From positions 18,430 to 82,429 of the forward strand of contig CAZRWD010000012.1 of assembly GCA_964603785.1 (NCBI GenBank): 64,000 bases of DNA, in the 5' to 3' direction. Shown here piece after piece: positions 40,355 to 50,582 of the stretch; the first letter of the stretch is position 1; each line of letters begins with the position of its first letter. Below the pieces are notes generated by a model. It worked only from the letters and a program-made list of their open reading frames with translations. It was not told the origin of the DNA and searched no databases. This DNA comes from CAZRWD01 sp964603785. Its GTDB lineage: Bacteria; Fermentibacterota; Fermentibacteria; Fermentibacterales; Fermentibacteraceae. Both the position numbers and the translations under genes were made by a program.

Positions 40355-41296
40355 TTGGCGAGGATCACATCCCGCGGCGCGGTGCTGGAGGACGGACCCA
40401 TACTGGTGACCGGCGCGGCCGGGTTCGCAGGCAGGCATCTCATGGACGAGCTGCGCATGGGTGAAGGGGATGCCGCCTGCGACAGGGGGGACGACTTCCA
40501 CGCTCCGCGCGGGGTCCGCCGGTTCGCATGGGATCTTCCCGACGGCGCCCCTCCCGGTCCGGGGGGCTTCAGGTACGTGGTCCACCTGGCCGGCATCACC
40601 TCCGTGAGCATCTCCGGAGGCGACCCCGGACTGGTGCACAGCGTGAACGTCGAGGGTCTCGAGAGGGTCCTCGACCATGTCGGCGCCTCCTCTCCGGAAG
40701 CCAGGGTGCTCGTGGTCAGCTCCTCCGAGGTCTACGGCTCGTCTCCGTCGCCTCTTTCGGAGGAGAGCCCGGTCGCGCCGTCCGGCCCCTACGGGCGCAG
40801 CAAGCTCGAGGCCGAACTGGTAGCCGGGGCGCACGCCGGGAGAGGCATGGACATCGTCATCGCACGGCCCTTCCCGCACTTCGGCCCCTGGCAGGCCCCC
40901 CACTTCGCCCTTCCCTCGTTCTGCCGGAGGATCCTGGAGGCGCGCCGCAGGGGAGAGGGCTACCTCGCGGTCGGCAACCTCGAGCCCGTCAGGGACTATA
41001 GCCTCGTGGAGGATGTCGCGGCCGCATATGCCCTGCTCCTCTCCGGGGGCGAGACGGGGGGCGTGTACAACGTCGCGGGGGGCGAGGGCAGGAGCATGGC
41101 GCAGATCCTCGGGCTCCTGCTCGAGATCTCCGGTGCGAACCTCGAGGCCCGGGTCGACCCCTCGCTGGTCCGCAGTACCGATGTGACCGTCCAGGTAGGT
41201 GACGCCGGCCGTCTGATCGACCTGGGCTGGAGAAGGAACCATACCCTCGAGGAAGGGCTGCAGGCCCTCTTCCGCTGGTGGGAGGAACGCGAATGA
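40355..41296 (+). CDS. rmd: GDP-4-keto-6-deoxy-D-mannose reductase-like enzyme
   Basis: 313 residues, TTG start one base after the murB stop. Extended SDR: LVTGAAGFAGRHL (NAD(P)), VVSSSEVYG, and YGRSK (catalytic Tyr/Lys). The stretches RPFPHFGPWQAP, VGNLEPVRDYSLVEDVAAAY and RSTDVTVQVGDAGRLIDLGW match Rmd enzymes, which reduce the Gmd product to GDP-D-rhamnose. Gmd is encoded at 10013. An RfbD- or other epimerase-like function cannot be fully excluded from sequence alone. Confidence 0.78.
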   Translation: MARITSRGAVLEDGPILVTGAAGFAGRHLMDELRMGEGDAACDRGDDFHAPRGVRRFAWDLPDGAPPGPGGFRYVVHLAGITSVSISGGDPGLVHSVNVEGLERVLDHVGASSPEARVLVVSSSEVYGSSPSPLSEESPVAPSGPYGRSKLEAELVAGAHAGRGMDIVIARPFPHFGPWQAPHFALPSFCRRILEARRRGEGYLAVGNLEPVRDYSLVEDVAAAYALLLSGGETGGVYNVAGGEGRSMAQILGLLLEISGANLEARVDPSLVRSTDVTVQVGDAGRLIDLGWRRNHTLEEGLQALFRWWEERE

Positions 41297-43464
41297 ACCC
41301 CGCCCTTGCACTGATGATGCTGTCGGGTGCGGTGCTGCCGTCGCAGTGGCAGCACTGGGCCCACACGGGAAGCGTCTCGGACCTTGTCTGCACTGGCAGC
41401 ACCGTCACGTGCGCCACCTCGGGAGGAGTCCTCTTCGGGACGATCACGGGAGGAGACCTGGCATGGGATTCCTCCTGGGTCTACCCCGGGGACATCTCGC
41501 ACTCCTCCGTCAGGTGCGTGGAGCATTCGGCAGACGGATCCCTGTGGGTCGGCACCTGGGGAGGCGGGATAGACGTCCGCCTGCCTGACGGCTCCATGCA
41601 GCACTACGGTCAGCTCGAGGGGCTCCCCATCGATCTGGAGATAGGGGACATCCTGGCCGACAGCGCGGTCTTCGCCGCCACCAGCCAGGGGCTCTCGATA
41701 ATGGAGATGGGCTACTTCCAGACATGGACGGGGCTCAACACCGGGGGCGCACTCCCCGACGACTTCGTAAACTGCCTCGTCTCCTCCGACTCCGGTCTGC
41801 TGGTGGGGACCGCGGACGGGCTCGCCCTGCTGAAGCCCGGCATGTGGCCGGGCGATCCGGCCTCCTGGACGGCATTCCCCGAGATGAACGGCATCTCGAC
41901 GAGAGACATGGACCTGCAGGCCGACACCGTCTGGGCGGCCACCGACGCCGGCCTCTACTACCTCGCCCCCGGCCAGCCGTGGCTGAGGGACGCCGGCTTC
42001 CCGGGGGAGGGGGCGCTGTGCGTCTCCGCCCACGACGGGAACATCGCAGTGGGATCCGGGTGGATCGTCCACATCCGCTACGAGGGCTCCTGGCAGGGCT
42101 CCGCGATCTGGGGAGGCCAGCTGGTCAAGGCGCTGGACTGGGCGGGCGGCCAGCAGATCTGCGCCGGAATGTCCAACGAGCTCTCGACCCAGGACGACAC
42201 TGGAAGGGGTGTGGGGCTGGGCTGGACATATGCCTGGAAGGTATCCACCCCGCCCGGGATCCCCGCCAACCACCTCTGGTCCGTCACACTGGATGACGGA
42301 GGGAGCGCCTGGGTGACGACCGATCATGCGGGAGCCGCCGTGCTCGCCGACGGAGCTTGGACGGTGTTCATCGACTCCCTTCCGAACGAGCACCAGGTCT
42401 TTGCCGGAGCAGGGGATGTCGAGGGGGCGGCCTTCATCGCCCCCTATCACTTCGGCCTCGTCTGGCTCGACTGGGGGGGGACGCCCGGCCCGGCCGACGA
42501 CCTGCTGATAGAGTGGACCGAGGAAGGCGGCGGCCTGCTGAACGACCAGGTCGTGGCCATCGACATCGCGCCGTCCGGAGAGGTCTGGCTCGGTCAGGAG
42601 CCGTACTTCGCCACCCCGACCGAGCCGTCGGGGGCCTGCAGGCTCTCGTGGGTGGCAGGCGTGCCCGGATCGGCCTCGTGGATGAGCTGGACGACCGCCG
42701 ACGGCCTGCCGTCGGGGATGGTCAACGCGGTGGCCGGTCTCTCCGACGGATCGGGCTGGATCGGCACCGATGCAGGCCTGGTTAGGGTGGGCCCCGGCCA
42801 GGGCATGGTCTCCCAGGTGCTGGGGACCTCCCAGGGCCTCCCCTCGGAGGAGGTGACCGAGCTCCTGGCAGCGAGGTCGGGCAGGCTCTACGTCGGAACC
42901 GCCAACGGCCTGGCCGTTCTCGAGGACGGCGCGTCCTCGGCCGGCGGGATTTCCGATGTGGAGGGCGCCGTGACCGCTCTCGCCGAGGACCACATGGGCT
43001 CCGTCTGGGCCGCCACCGGCCAGGCGCTGTACAGGATACTGCACGACGGCTCCATCGAGGAGTACAACACCCTCAACAGCCCCATGCTGAGCCAGATCGT
43101 CCATTCCATCTCCTGCGACCGCGATCGGGGCCTGCTGTACCTTGCGACCGACAACGGAATGTGGATGATCGACCTGGGGAACGGGCTCGCCGGGGACGGG
43201 GGCGGGGCTGTCCTGTTCCCCAACCCCTTCCTGCCCGGCGCAGGGGATGTCCTGGGACTGGCCGGCATACCGGACGCGGCCACCTGGATCGAGGTGTTTG
43301 ACCTTTCGGGCAGGCTTGTTTATGAGTGTGCCTCGCCGGACAGGGACGGAATATCCTGGGACGGCGAGGATGAAGGCGGAGATGGGGCTGCATCCGGCAT
43401 ATACGTGGTGCGGGTCACCCAGGACGGGTACGAGACGGTCCTGAAGCTCGCACTGGTGCGCTGA
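41293..43464 (+). CDS. Secreted beta-propeller protein with T9SS/FlgD-like C-terminal domain (paralogue 2)
   Basis: 723 residues from the ATG overlapping the Rmd stop (ATGA). Signal peptide (LALMMLSGAVLPSQ), about a dozen propeller-type repeats (SADGSLWVGTWGGGIDVRL; SSDSGLLVGTADGLALLKPG), and a C-terminal domain FPNPFLPGAG ... IEVFDLSGRLVYE ... SGIYVVRVTQ ... LALVR. Same architecture as the protein at 31579 and most likely a paralogue. No catalytic residues evident. Predicted to be displayed on the cell surface; function unknown. Confidence 0.82.
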   Translation: MNPALALMMLSGAVLPSQWQHWAHTGSVSDLVCTGSTVTCATSGGVLFGTITGGDLAWDSSWVYPGDISHSSVRCVEHSADGSLWVGTWGGGIDVRLPDGSMQHYGQLEGLPIDLEIGDILADSAVFAATSQGLSIMEMGYFQTWTGLNTGGALPDDFVNCLVSSDSGLLVGTADGLALLKPGMWPGDPASWTAFPEMNGISTRDMDLQADTVWAATDAGLYYLAPGQPWLRDAGFPGEGALCVSAHDGNIAVGSGWIVHIRYEGSWQGSAIWGGQLVKALDWAGGQQICAGMSNELSTQDDTGRGVGLGWTYAWKVSTPPGIPANHLWSVTLDDGGSAWVTTDHAGAAVLADGAWTVFIDSLPNEHQVFAGAGDVEGAAFIAPYHFGLVWLDWGGTPGPADDLLIEWTEEGGGLLNDQVVAIDIAPSGEVWLGQEPYFATPTEPSGACRLSWVAGVPGSASWMSWTTADGLPSGMVNAVAGLSDGSGWIGTDAGLVRVGPGQGMVSQVLGTSQGLPSEEVTELLAARSGRLYVGTANGLAVLEDGASSAGGISDVEGAVTALAEDHMGSVWAATGQALYRILHDGSIEEYNTLNSPMLSQIVHSISCDRDRGLLYLATDNGMWMIDLGNGLAGDGGGAVLFPNPFLPGAGDVLGLAGIPDAATWIEVFDLSGRLVYECASPDRDGISWDGEDEGGDGAASGIYVVRVTQDGYETVLKLALVR

Positions 43465-43478
43465 CACCCGGAGGTCCG

Positions 43479-44213
43479 ATGAAGGGCGTAATCCTGGCCG
43501 GCGGGCTCGGAACCAGGCTCAGGCCGCTGACGAACATCACCAACAAGCATCTGCTGCCGGTCTGCGACCAGCCGATGATCTTCTATCCCATCAAGACCCT
43601 GGCCGAGGCCGGCATCTCCGAGGTGATGGTTGTCACGGGCGGCAGCAGCGCGGGGGACTTCCTGAGGCTTCTCGGCGACGGCTCGCAGTTCGGCCTCTCC
43701 ATCCTGAACTACGCCTATCAGGTCAGCGAGGGCGGCATCGCCCAGGCCATCGGCCTGACGAGGGCCTTCGTGGGTGACGACCGCTTCGTCGTCATCCTGG
43801 GGGACAACATCCTCGAGGACTCCATCAGGCCCTTCGTCGAGGCCTATCAGCGACAGCCCGGGGGGGCCAGGATACTCCTCAAGGAGGTTCCCAACCCCAG
43901 GGAGTACGGAGTCGCAGAGCTCCGAGACGGCAGGGTGGTCTCCATCGAGGAGAAGCCGGCACACCCCAGGAGCAGCCTGGCCGTCATCGGCGTCTACATG
44001 TACGACAGGTTCGCGTTCGACTGCATCTCCACGCTCAGGCCCTCCGGGCGCGGCGAGCTCGAGGTGACGGACCTGAACAACGCATACCTCGAGAAGGGCC
44101 TTCTCTCCGCGGACATCCTCGACGGGTGGTGGTGCGACGCCGGCTCGAGCCTGGAGGGCTACATGCAGGCCGGCATCAGGATCGCCTCGCTCAGGGGGTT
44201 CGCCCGGAAGTGA
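43479..44213 (+). CDS. rfbA: Glucose-1-phosphate thymidylyltransferase (short form)
   Basis: 244 residues with a GGAGG site before the ATG. Makes dTDP-glucose from dTTP and glucose-1-phosphate. Nucleotidyltransferase signature LAGGLGTRLRPLT, then KHLLPVCDQPMIFYPI, LGDNILED (metal-binding Asp), KEVPNPREYGVAEL, and EEKPAHPRSSLAVIGVYMYD. About 50 residues shorter than RmlA of enteric bacteria, as in the archaeal/actinobacterial short class. Followed at once by rfbB (GTGA overlap); no rfbC or rfbD in the window. Confidence 0.92.
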   Translation: MKGVILAGGLGTRLRPLTNITNKHLLPVCDQPMIFYPIKTLAEAGISEVMVVTGGSSAGDFLRLLGDGSQFGLSILNYAYQVSEGGIAQAIGLTRAFVGDDRFVVILGDNILEDSIRPFVEAYQRQPGGARILLKEVPNPREYGVAELRDGRVVSIEEKPAHPRSSLAVIGVYMYDRFAFDCISTLRPSGRGELEVTDLNNAYLEKGLLSADILDGWWCDAGSSLEGYMQAGIRIASLRGFARK

Positions 44214-45231
44214 GGGTCCTCGTCACGGGCGGAGCAGGCTTCATCGGCACCAACTTCGTGCGGTTCATCGCGGCCCAGCGGCCGGGATGGGCGGTGACCG
44301 TCCTGGACAAGCTGACCTACGCGGGCAGGCGGGCGAATCTCGAGGACCTCGAGAAATCCGGCCGCATCGAGTTCGTTCATGGCGACATATGCGACGCGGA
44401 GACCGTGGCCGGGGTGATGCCGGGATGCGGGATCGTGGTGAACTTCGCCGCCGAGACGCATGTCGACAGGTCGATAGCCGATCCCTCGGACTTCGTGCGG
44501 ACCGACGTCGAGGGCGTCCGGGTGCTCCTCGACGAGTTCAGGGCCTCGGGGGGCGACCTCTTCCTGCAGGTGTCCACGGACGAGGTGTACGGGAGCGTCG
44601 AGACAGGGAGGTCCGCCGAGACCGACAGACTCGAACCCCGCAGCCCCTACTCCGCCTCGAAGGCGGCGGGCGAGCTCCTCGCGATGAGCTACCACCATAC
44701 CTGGGGACTGCCCGTGGCAGTGACCAGGGCGTCGAACAACTACGGCCCCTACCAGTACCCCGAGAAGCTGATCCCGCTGTTCATAACCAACTGCCTCGAG
44801 GGCGAGCCCCTGCCCCTCTACGGCGACGGCCTCAACATGAGGGACTGGATGCACGTCGACGACCACTGCAGGGCGCTCCTCTCGGTCATCGACAGGGGCC
44901 TCCCGGGCTCCGTCTACAACATCGGAGCGGGCGAGGAGAGGACCAACCGCGAGGTGACCGACACGATAGTCTCCCTCACGGGGGCGGACCCCGGTCTCGT
45001 GCGGCTTGTGTCCGACCGCCCCGGGCACGATCGCAGGTATGCGCTGGACATCTCCAGGATCCGGGCGGTCACCGGGTGGGCCCCCGAGGTTCCCTTCGAG
45101 GCCGGGATGGGGGCGACCGTCGAGTGGTACAGGGCCAACGAGCCCTGGTGGCGAGAGATAAAGAGCGGTCGCTTCAGGGAGTACTACGCCCGGACCTACG
45201 GCGGGAGGCTCGCCGGCGGGGAGCCCCGGGG

Positions 45232-45235
<4 letters not shown>
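44210..45235 (+). CDS. rfbB: dTDP-glucose 4,6-dehydratase
   Basis: 341 residues, GTG overlapping the rfbA stop. Makes dTDP-4-keto-6-deoxy-D-glucose. NAD motif VTGGAGFIGTNFVRF, NFAAETHVDRSI, the catalytic STDEVYG (Asp-Glu), YSASKAAGE, and the family stretch ASNNYGPYQYPEKLIPLFI. Without RfbC/D nearby, the keto sugar may go to another deoxysugar or the last steps may be encoded elsewhere. Confidence 0.95.
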
Positions 45236-46157
<922 letters not shown>

Positions 46158-46170
<13 letters not shown>

Positions 46171-47327
46171 TCCTTTCGTGCCTGATGCTGCCGGATGTCC
46201 AGCCGCCCGCCGTCACGGCCTACTCCGCGTCGACCGCGCAGGTTGCGCTCGAACCGGCGGACAGGGACTCCTACATCCTCGGTCCCGGAGACATGCTCGA
46301 CGTGCTCATCGAGGGAGGATCGACCCCGTCCTCCCTGGCCTCCGGGCTGTATCCGCAGTCCGTCTGCTCAGTCACGAGCGACGGCATGCTGGGCGTATCC
46401 GGCATCGGGATGGTCTACGTCTCCGGCCTGTCCATAGCGGAGGCCGAGATCGAGCTGAGGGCCCTGGCCAGGCGCTACTATGCCGGAGGCTCCGTCAGGA
46501 TCTCGCTGCACACCCCCCGCCTCGTTAGGGTGACGGCTTCGGGTGCGGTGGTGAGCCCGGGCACCTATTCGCTCTACGCACTGCAGACGGTCTCCGACCT
46601 CATGGCGGCGTGCGGCGGGCCCACGGCCCTCTGCTCCCGGTCGGGCACCGTCATCTCGGACGGGGACCCCCTGGACTTCGACCTGGTGATACGGCCCGGC
46701 ATGCCCGGTCCGCCCTCCGACCCGCTCCTGACGGACGGTTCCGTCGTCCTGTTCGACATCTGCACGGATCCCGCCTTCGTGACCAGGGAGCCCGTGCAGG
46801 CAACGATAGAATCGATCCCCACCCCGGCCATTCAGGCCTGGCAGATGGACGGACCCATGCCGCTGGCCGACTTCCTCGACATGGTGGGTGGCTCCGGGGG
46901 CGACTTCAACCTGGCCGGATCGGTTCTCTCGAGCGGCGGGACGCACAGCCGTGTATGGACCGGGGAAGGGCTCGCAGACATGCCGGTCGGGCCGGGCGAC
47001 ACGCTGTTCCTCGCCCGCCAGAGGCTCCTCGTGACCGTTTCCGGAGCGGTCACGAACCCGACCCAGGTCGACTGGCAGGCAGGTCTGACCTGCGGAGGCT
47101 ACATCTCCCGAGCCGGGGGCATGATTCCCGGAGCCAGCACGGGGGGCATCTCCGTGCTCGGCCCGGCAGGCGAGGTCGCCAGGGGCGCCGATGCCCTCGC
47201 CTACGTACCCACCCCCGGGGACCTGATAACCGTCCCGTACACCTGGGCCAGCAGGAACGCCGATTTCCTGGCGGTCGTGAGCACGCTGATAAGCTCTGTC
47301 GCGCTGGTCTACAGCCTTACGAGGTGA
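46158..47327 (+). CDS. Wza-like polysaccharide export protein (SLBB domains)
   Basis: 389 residues from the ATG at 46158. Hydrophobic N-terminal signal, with a cysteine at residue 8 that could be a lipid site but lacks the usual basic residues. The Poly_export domain begins DSYILGPGDMLDVLIEGG, followed by SLBB-type repeats (VRVTASGAVVSPGTYSL; LVTVSGAVTNPTQVDW). The C-terminus is hydrophobic (ADFLAVVSTLISSVALVYSL), as in Wza where the last helix lines the outer-membrane pore. Forms the outer-membrane channel with the Wzz-like partner that follows two bases later. Confidence 0.82.
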
Positions 47328-47328
47328 C

Positions 47329-48558
47329 ATGGAAGACACACCGGTGACGGGATTCGCGGGCGAGGCGATGATGCTCATCGCCCGCAACCTCCGCAGGATC
47401 GCATTTTTCTGCCTCGCCGTGGCCGTCGCGGTAGCTGCGTACAGCCTCGTCGTCAAGCACAGGTACACGGCCTTCGCAGTGGCGATAGTCCCCGGCTCGG
47501 CGACGGTCTCGGGACTCGGGTCGCTGACGAGCCTCCTCCCGGGGGATCTGGGATCCTCGCTGGGCGACCTCGTGTCGAACCTCCCGATGGACATGGGCAT
47601 GTCGGCCGGAGCGGACCTGAACGTGGTCATGATGGTCCTCGGCTCGAGACCGGTGATGGAGAGGGTCGTCATCCGCTACGACCTCATGCGCAGATGGGGC
47701 TCCAGGAGCATGGAGGACGCCCTCAAGAAGCTGTCCAAGAGGCTGGTGGTCAGCAGGACGCCCGAGGGGATGTTCATGATCTCCGCCCAGGGGGAGACCA
47801 GCGAGGAGGCTGCATCGATGGCCGGGGATGTCATCGATTTCGCCAACGAGACCCTTTCGGGGATGGTCACGAGCCGCGCCAGGCGGGCCAGGATCGAGGC
47901 CGAGCTGATCCTCGGCCAGGTCGTGGATTCGCTGGAGACGGCCCGGCTCAGGCTCAGCGAGTTCCGGTCCAGCACCGGCCTGCTCCTGCCCGAGGTGCAG
48001 GGTCAGGCTCTCGTCCAGATGCTGGCCCAGGTCGAGGCGGAGATGATCCTCGCCCGTTCGGAGCTTGCAGGGGCCACTGCGACCCTGTCGCCCGCGAGCC
48101 CCACCGCCCGCGAGATCTCGGCCAGGATAGCGGCCCTCGAGACCTCCCTGCGGCAGAGGCTGGGGACGGGCGACAGCCTGAGCGTCCTACCGGGCTATGC
48201 CAGCCTCCCCGAGGACATCAGGATCTTCGAGGATCTCTTCCTCGAGGTCGAGATGAGGACCGGGCTCCTGATCATGCTCCGTCAGCAGCTCGAGACCCTG
48301 CGGATCCAGGAGGCGCACGACAGCCCGACCCTCGAGCTCGTCGAGCCGCCGACAGCCCCCAAGCACAGGTCGTACCCGAAGAGGGCCACCATGGTCGTCG
48401 TCTTCACATTCATCGCCTTCGTCACGGCCTGCGTCTGGCTCGTCACCGTAGCGTACTTCAGGCGGGTCATGAGGAACCCGGCCAACGGCGCCTTCTGGAG
48501 GTCGATCATGCGGGAGGTCAGATCCCAGGCCGGGATTCGTCCGAAGACCTCGGGCTGA
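47329..48558 (+). CDS. Wzz-type chain-length/export co-polymerase
   Basis: 409 residues. Two membrane segments (about 24-42 and 355-377) enclose a periplasmic region with long coiled-coil helices (about 185-320), and PKHRSYPKR precedes the second helix as in Wzz/PCP proteins. No tyrosine autokinase domain is attached, so it is a PCP-1/PCP-2b-like form. Sets glycan chain length and contacts the Wza-like pore. In operon with the export and flippase genes. Confidence 0.82.
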   Translation: MEDTPVTGFAGEAMMLIARNLRRIAFFCLAVAVAVAAYSLVVKHRYTAFAVAIVPGSATVSGLGSLTSLLPGDLGSSLGDLVSNLPMDMGMSAGADLNVVMMVLGSRPVMERVVIRYDLMRRWGSRSMEDALKKLSKRLVVSRTPEGMFMISAQGETSEEAASMAGDVIDFANETLSGMVTSRARRARIEAELILGQVVDSLETARLRLSEFRSSTGLLLPEVQGQALVQMLAQVEAEMILARSELAGATATLSPASPTAREISARIAALETSLRQRLGTGDSLSVLPGYASLPEDIRIFEDLFLEVEMRTGLLIMLRQQLETLRIQEAHDSPTLELVEPPTAPKHRSYPKRATMVVVFTFIAFVTACVWLVTVAYFRRVMRNPANGAFWRSIMREVRSQAGIRPKTSG

Positions 48559-48576
48559 AGCCCGGAGACCACGGCC

Positions 48577-49881
48577 TTGCTGCGTGAGATTCTCGCTTCG
48601 AGGGGGAAGATCCTCTCGATAGGGCTCCCCGCCCTCGTGAGCCAGGGAAGCCTCGCACTCTGGAGCGTACTGACGCTCCTCGTGGCCCGGGTCCTCGAGA
48701 AGGAGCAGTACGCGGCCTTCTCGGTCGCGAAGACCGTCGAGCTCTTCGCCCTGGTGATGGGCGGGGGGTTCGTCATACAGGCCCTCCTGAAGTTCGCGTC
48801 GGAGCACGAGAGCATCCGCAGGCGCGACATCGTCAACTCGGCCGCCGTCCTTGCCGGCGGCCTCACCATCCTGGGATCGGTCCTCCTGCTGGCCGGGGGC
48901 GGTCTGCTCTCGTCCTTCTACAGCGAGATCCCCCTCCAGGGGCTTCCCCCTGTCCTGGCACTGCTCGTGCTGACCGAAGGCCTGTGCGCCGTCCCACGGA
49001 ACAACCTCCTCGCCGCCCAGAGGACCAGGGCGGTCATGTGGGCCGACATAGCGGGCTTCCTTACGAGGCTGTCCATCGTGGGCTCGATGCTCCTGGCCCG
49101 GAGGCTGCACACGCCTCATCCGATCTTCCTGGCGCAGTCGGTCTCGAACGTCGTCTGCCTGGGCATCCTGCTCATCCAGGGAGGCGTCTTCGTCGAGAGG
49201 GGATCGAGCGTCACCCTGTCCGGCATGCGGGCGGTCCTGTCCTACTCGGTCTACACCCTGGGGACCTCGATCGCGGTCTACGTCTATTCCTGGACCGACA
49301 TACTGATGCTCGGCAAGCTCGCCCCGGAGGACGTGGCGGTCTACGGCATAGCAAGGAGCCTGACCCAGTTCGTGACCAGCCTGAACCAGGCGGCGAACAT
49401 CGTGCTCATCCCGGTCACCTCGAGGATGAAGACGGGCGGCAGGACCTCCGGCATCTCCAGGCGCACATGGCACGGCATCGCCATCGTCGAGGCGATCCAG
49501 GCGCCCTTCGTGATCCTCTTCGCGGTCTTCTCCAGGCAGATCCTCGACCTGCTCTTCGACGGGCGCTACTCCGAGGGCTGGCCCATAGTGACGGCCCTGG
49601 CCCTGCTGAACCTCGTGAAGCCGGTGGGCAGCCTCTTCTCTTCAACCGCGGCAGGCATAGGCAGGCCAAGGTTCTCCCTGTGGTCCGTCCTCGTGACGGC
49701 CTTCCTGAACGTGCTCATGAACCTGATCCTGATCCCGCGCCTCGGCGGACTGGGCGCCGCGATCGCCACGATGGTCTCGGTGACCGGCGGGAGCATTGCG
49801 ATAGTGATCGCGGTTAGCAATCATCTGCGGGTTTCCGCGGGGGAGTCCCGGGCTCCGGAGTCCCCGGGCGGGGGGGTGTGA
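48577..49881 (+). CDS. Wzx-type polysaccharide flippase (MOP superfamily), second copy
   Basis: 434 residues, TTG start. About 12-14 membrane segments with the polysaccharide-synthesis N-terminal pattern (ILSIGLPALVSQGSLALWSVLTLLVARVLEKEQYAAFSV). Not a close duplicate of the flippase at 37156. Probably moves lipid-linked repeat units across the inner membrane for the Wza/Wzz-like pair just upstream. Its stop overlaps the phoB start (GTGA), joining the glycan operon to the phosphate locus. Confidence 0.85.
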   Translation: MLREILASRGKILSIGLPALVSQGSLALWSVLTLLVARVLEKEQYAAFSVAKTVELFALVMGGGFVIQALLKFASEHESIRRRDIVNSAAVLAGGLTILGSVLLLAGGGLLSSFYSEIPLQGLPPVLALLVLTEGLCAVPRNNLLAAQRTRAVMWADIAGFLTRLSIVGSMLLARRLHTPHPIFLAQSVSNVVCLGILLIQGGVFVERGSSVTLSGMRAVLSYSVYTLGTSIAVYVYSWTDILMLGKLAPEDVAVYGIARSLTQFVTSLNQAANIVLIPVTSRMKTGGRTSGISRRTWHGIAIVEAIQAPFVILFAVFSRQILDLLFDGRYSEGWPIVTALALLNLVKPVGSLFSSTAAGIGRPRFSLWSVLVTAFLNVLMNLILIPRLGGLGAAIATMVSVTGGSIAIVIAVSNHLRVSAGESRAPESPGGGV

Positions 49882-50582
49882 CCGGCATGGAGCGCAGGAC
49901 GGCGCAGAGGATAGCGGTGGTCGACGACGAGGAGGACATCCTCGCCCTCGTCCGTCTGAACCTCGAGGAGGAGGGCTTCGCGGTCGACTGCCACCCAGAC
50001 GGCGAGAGCCTGATGGCATCCCTGCAGAGGAGTGCTCCCGACCTGATCGTGCTCGACCTCATGCTTCCCGGGCGGGACGGCAGGGACATCTGCAGGCAGC
50101 TCAGGGCCGGGCCCAGGACCAGCACCATCCCCGTCATCATGCTGACCGCGCTCGACGGAGTCCCGGAGCGCGTGGCGGGCCTCGAACTGGGAGCGGACGA
50201 CTATATCACGAAACCGTTTTCGCCCAGGGAGATGGTGGCCAGGGTCAGGGCGGTCCTCAGGCGGATGAAGCACTCCGGCAGCGATCCGGTGATCCGCTTC
50301 GGCGACCTGCTGGAGATCGATTCCGACAGGTTCGAGGTCCGTGTCGAGGGCAGCCCCGTCCCGCTGACCTCCACCGAGTTCAGGCTCCTCCGCATCCTCG
50401 CCGAGGGCAGCGGCAGGGTCTTCGCCAGGGACCGTCTCCTCGACGGCCTCTGGGAGGGCGAGAAGCTGGTCTTCGACCGGACTATCGACGTCCACATCCG
50501 CAACCTGAGGATGAAGCTGGGCGCGGCCGCGCACCTCGTGAGGAGCGTCCGGGGAGCGGGGTACAAGCTCCAGTGGCCGTGA
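49878..50582 (+). CDS. phoB: PhoB-type response regulator
   Basis: 234 residues from the GTG overlapping the previous stop; an ATG at 49887 is an alternative. Receiver domain with acidic pocket VDDEED, phospho-acceptor Asp60 (VLDLMLP), and the KPF lysine (DDYITKPFSP). OmpR/PhoB winged-helix domain at the C-terminus (LTSTEFRLLRILAEGSGRVFARD; RTIDVHIRNLRMKL; RGAGYKL). Activates phosphate-starvation genes when phosphorylated by PhoR. The pst genes downstream and the 11-base repeat array at 52304 support the phosphate role. Confidence 0.9.
   Translation: MTGMERRTAQRIAVVDDEEDILALVRLNLEEEGFAVDCHPDGESLMASLQRSAPDLIVLDLMLPGRDGRDICRQLRAGPRTSTIPVIMLTALDGVPERVAGLELGADDYITKPFSPREMVARVRAVLRRMKHSGSDPVIRFGDLLEIDSDRFEVRVEGSPVPLTSTEFRLLRILAEGSGRVFARDRLLDGLWEGEKLVFDRTIDVHIRNLRMKLGAAAHLVRSVRGAGYKLQWP

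Noticed and set aside
40996..43467. An 823-codon minus-strand open frame opposite the second propeller gene
   Set aside because: No domain, low-complexity composition, antisense to a gene with a signal peptide and repeats.
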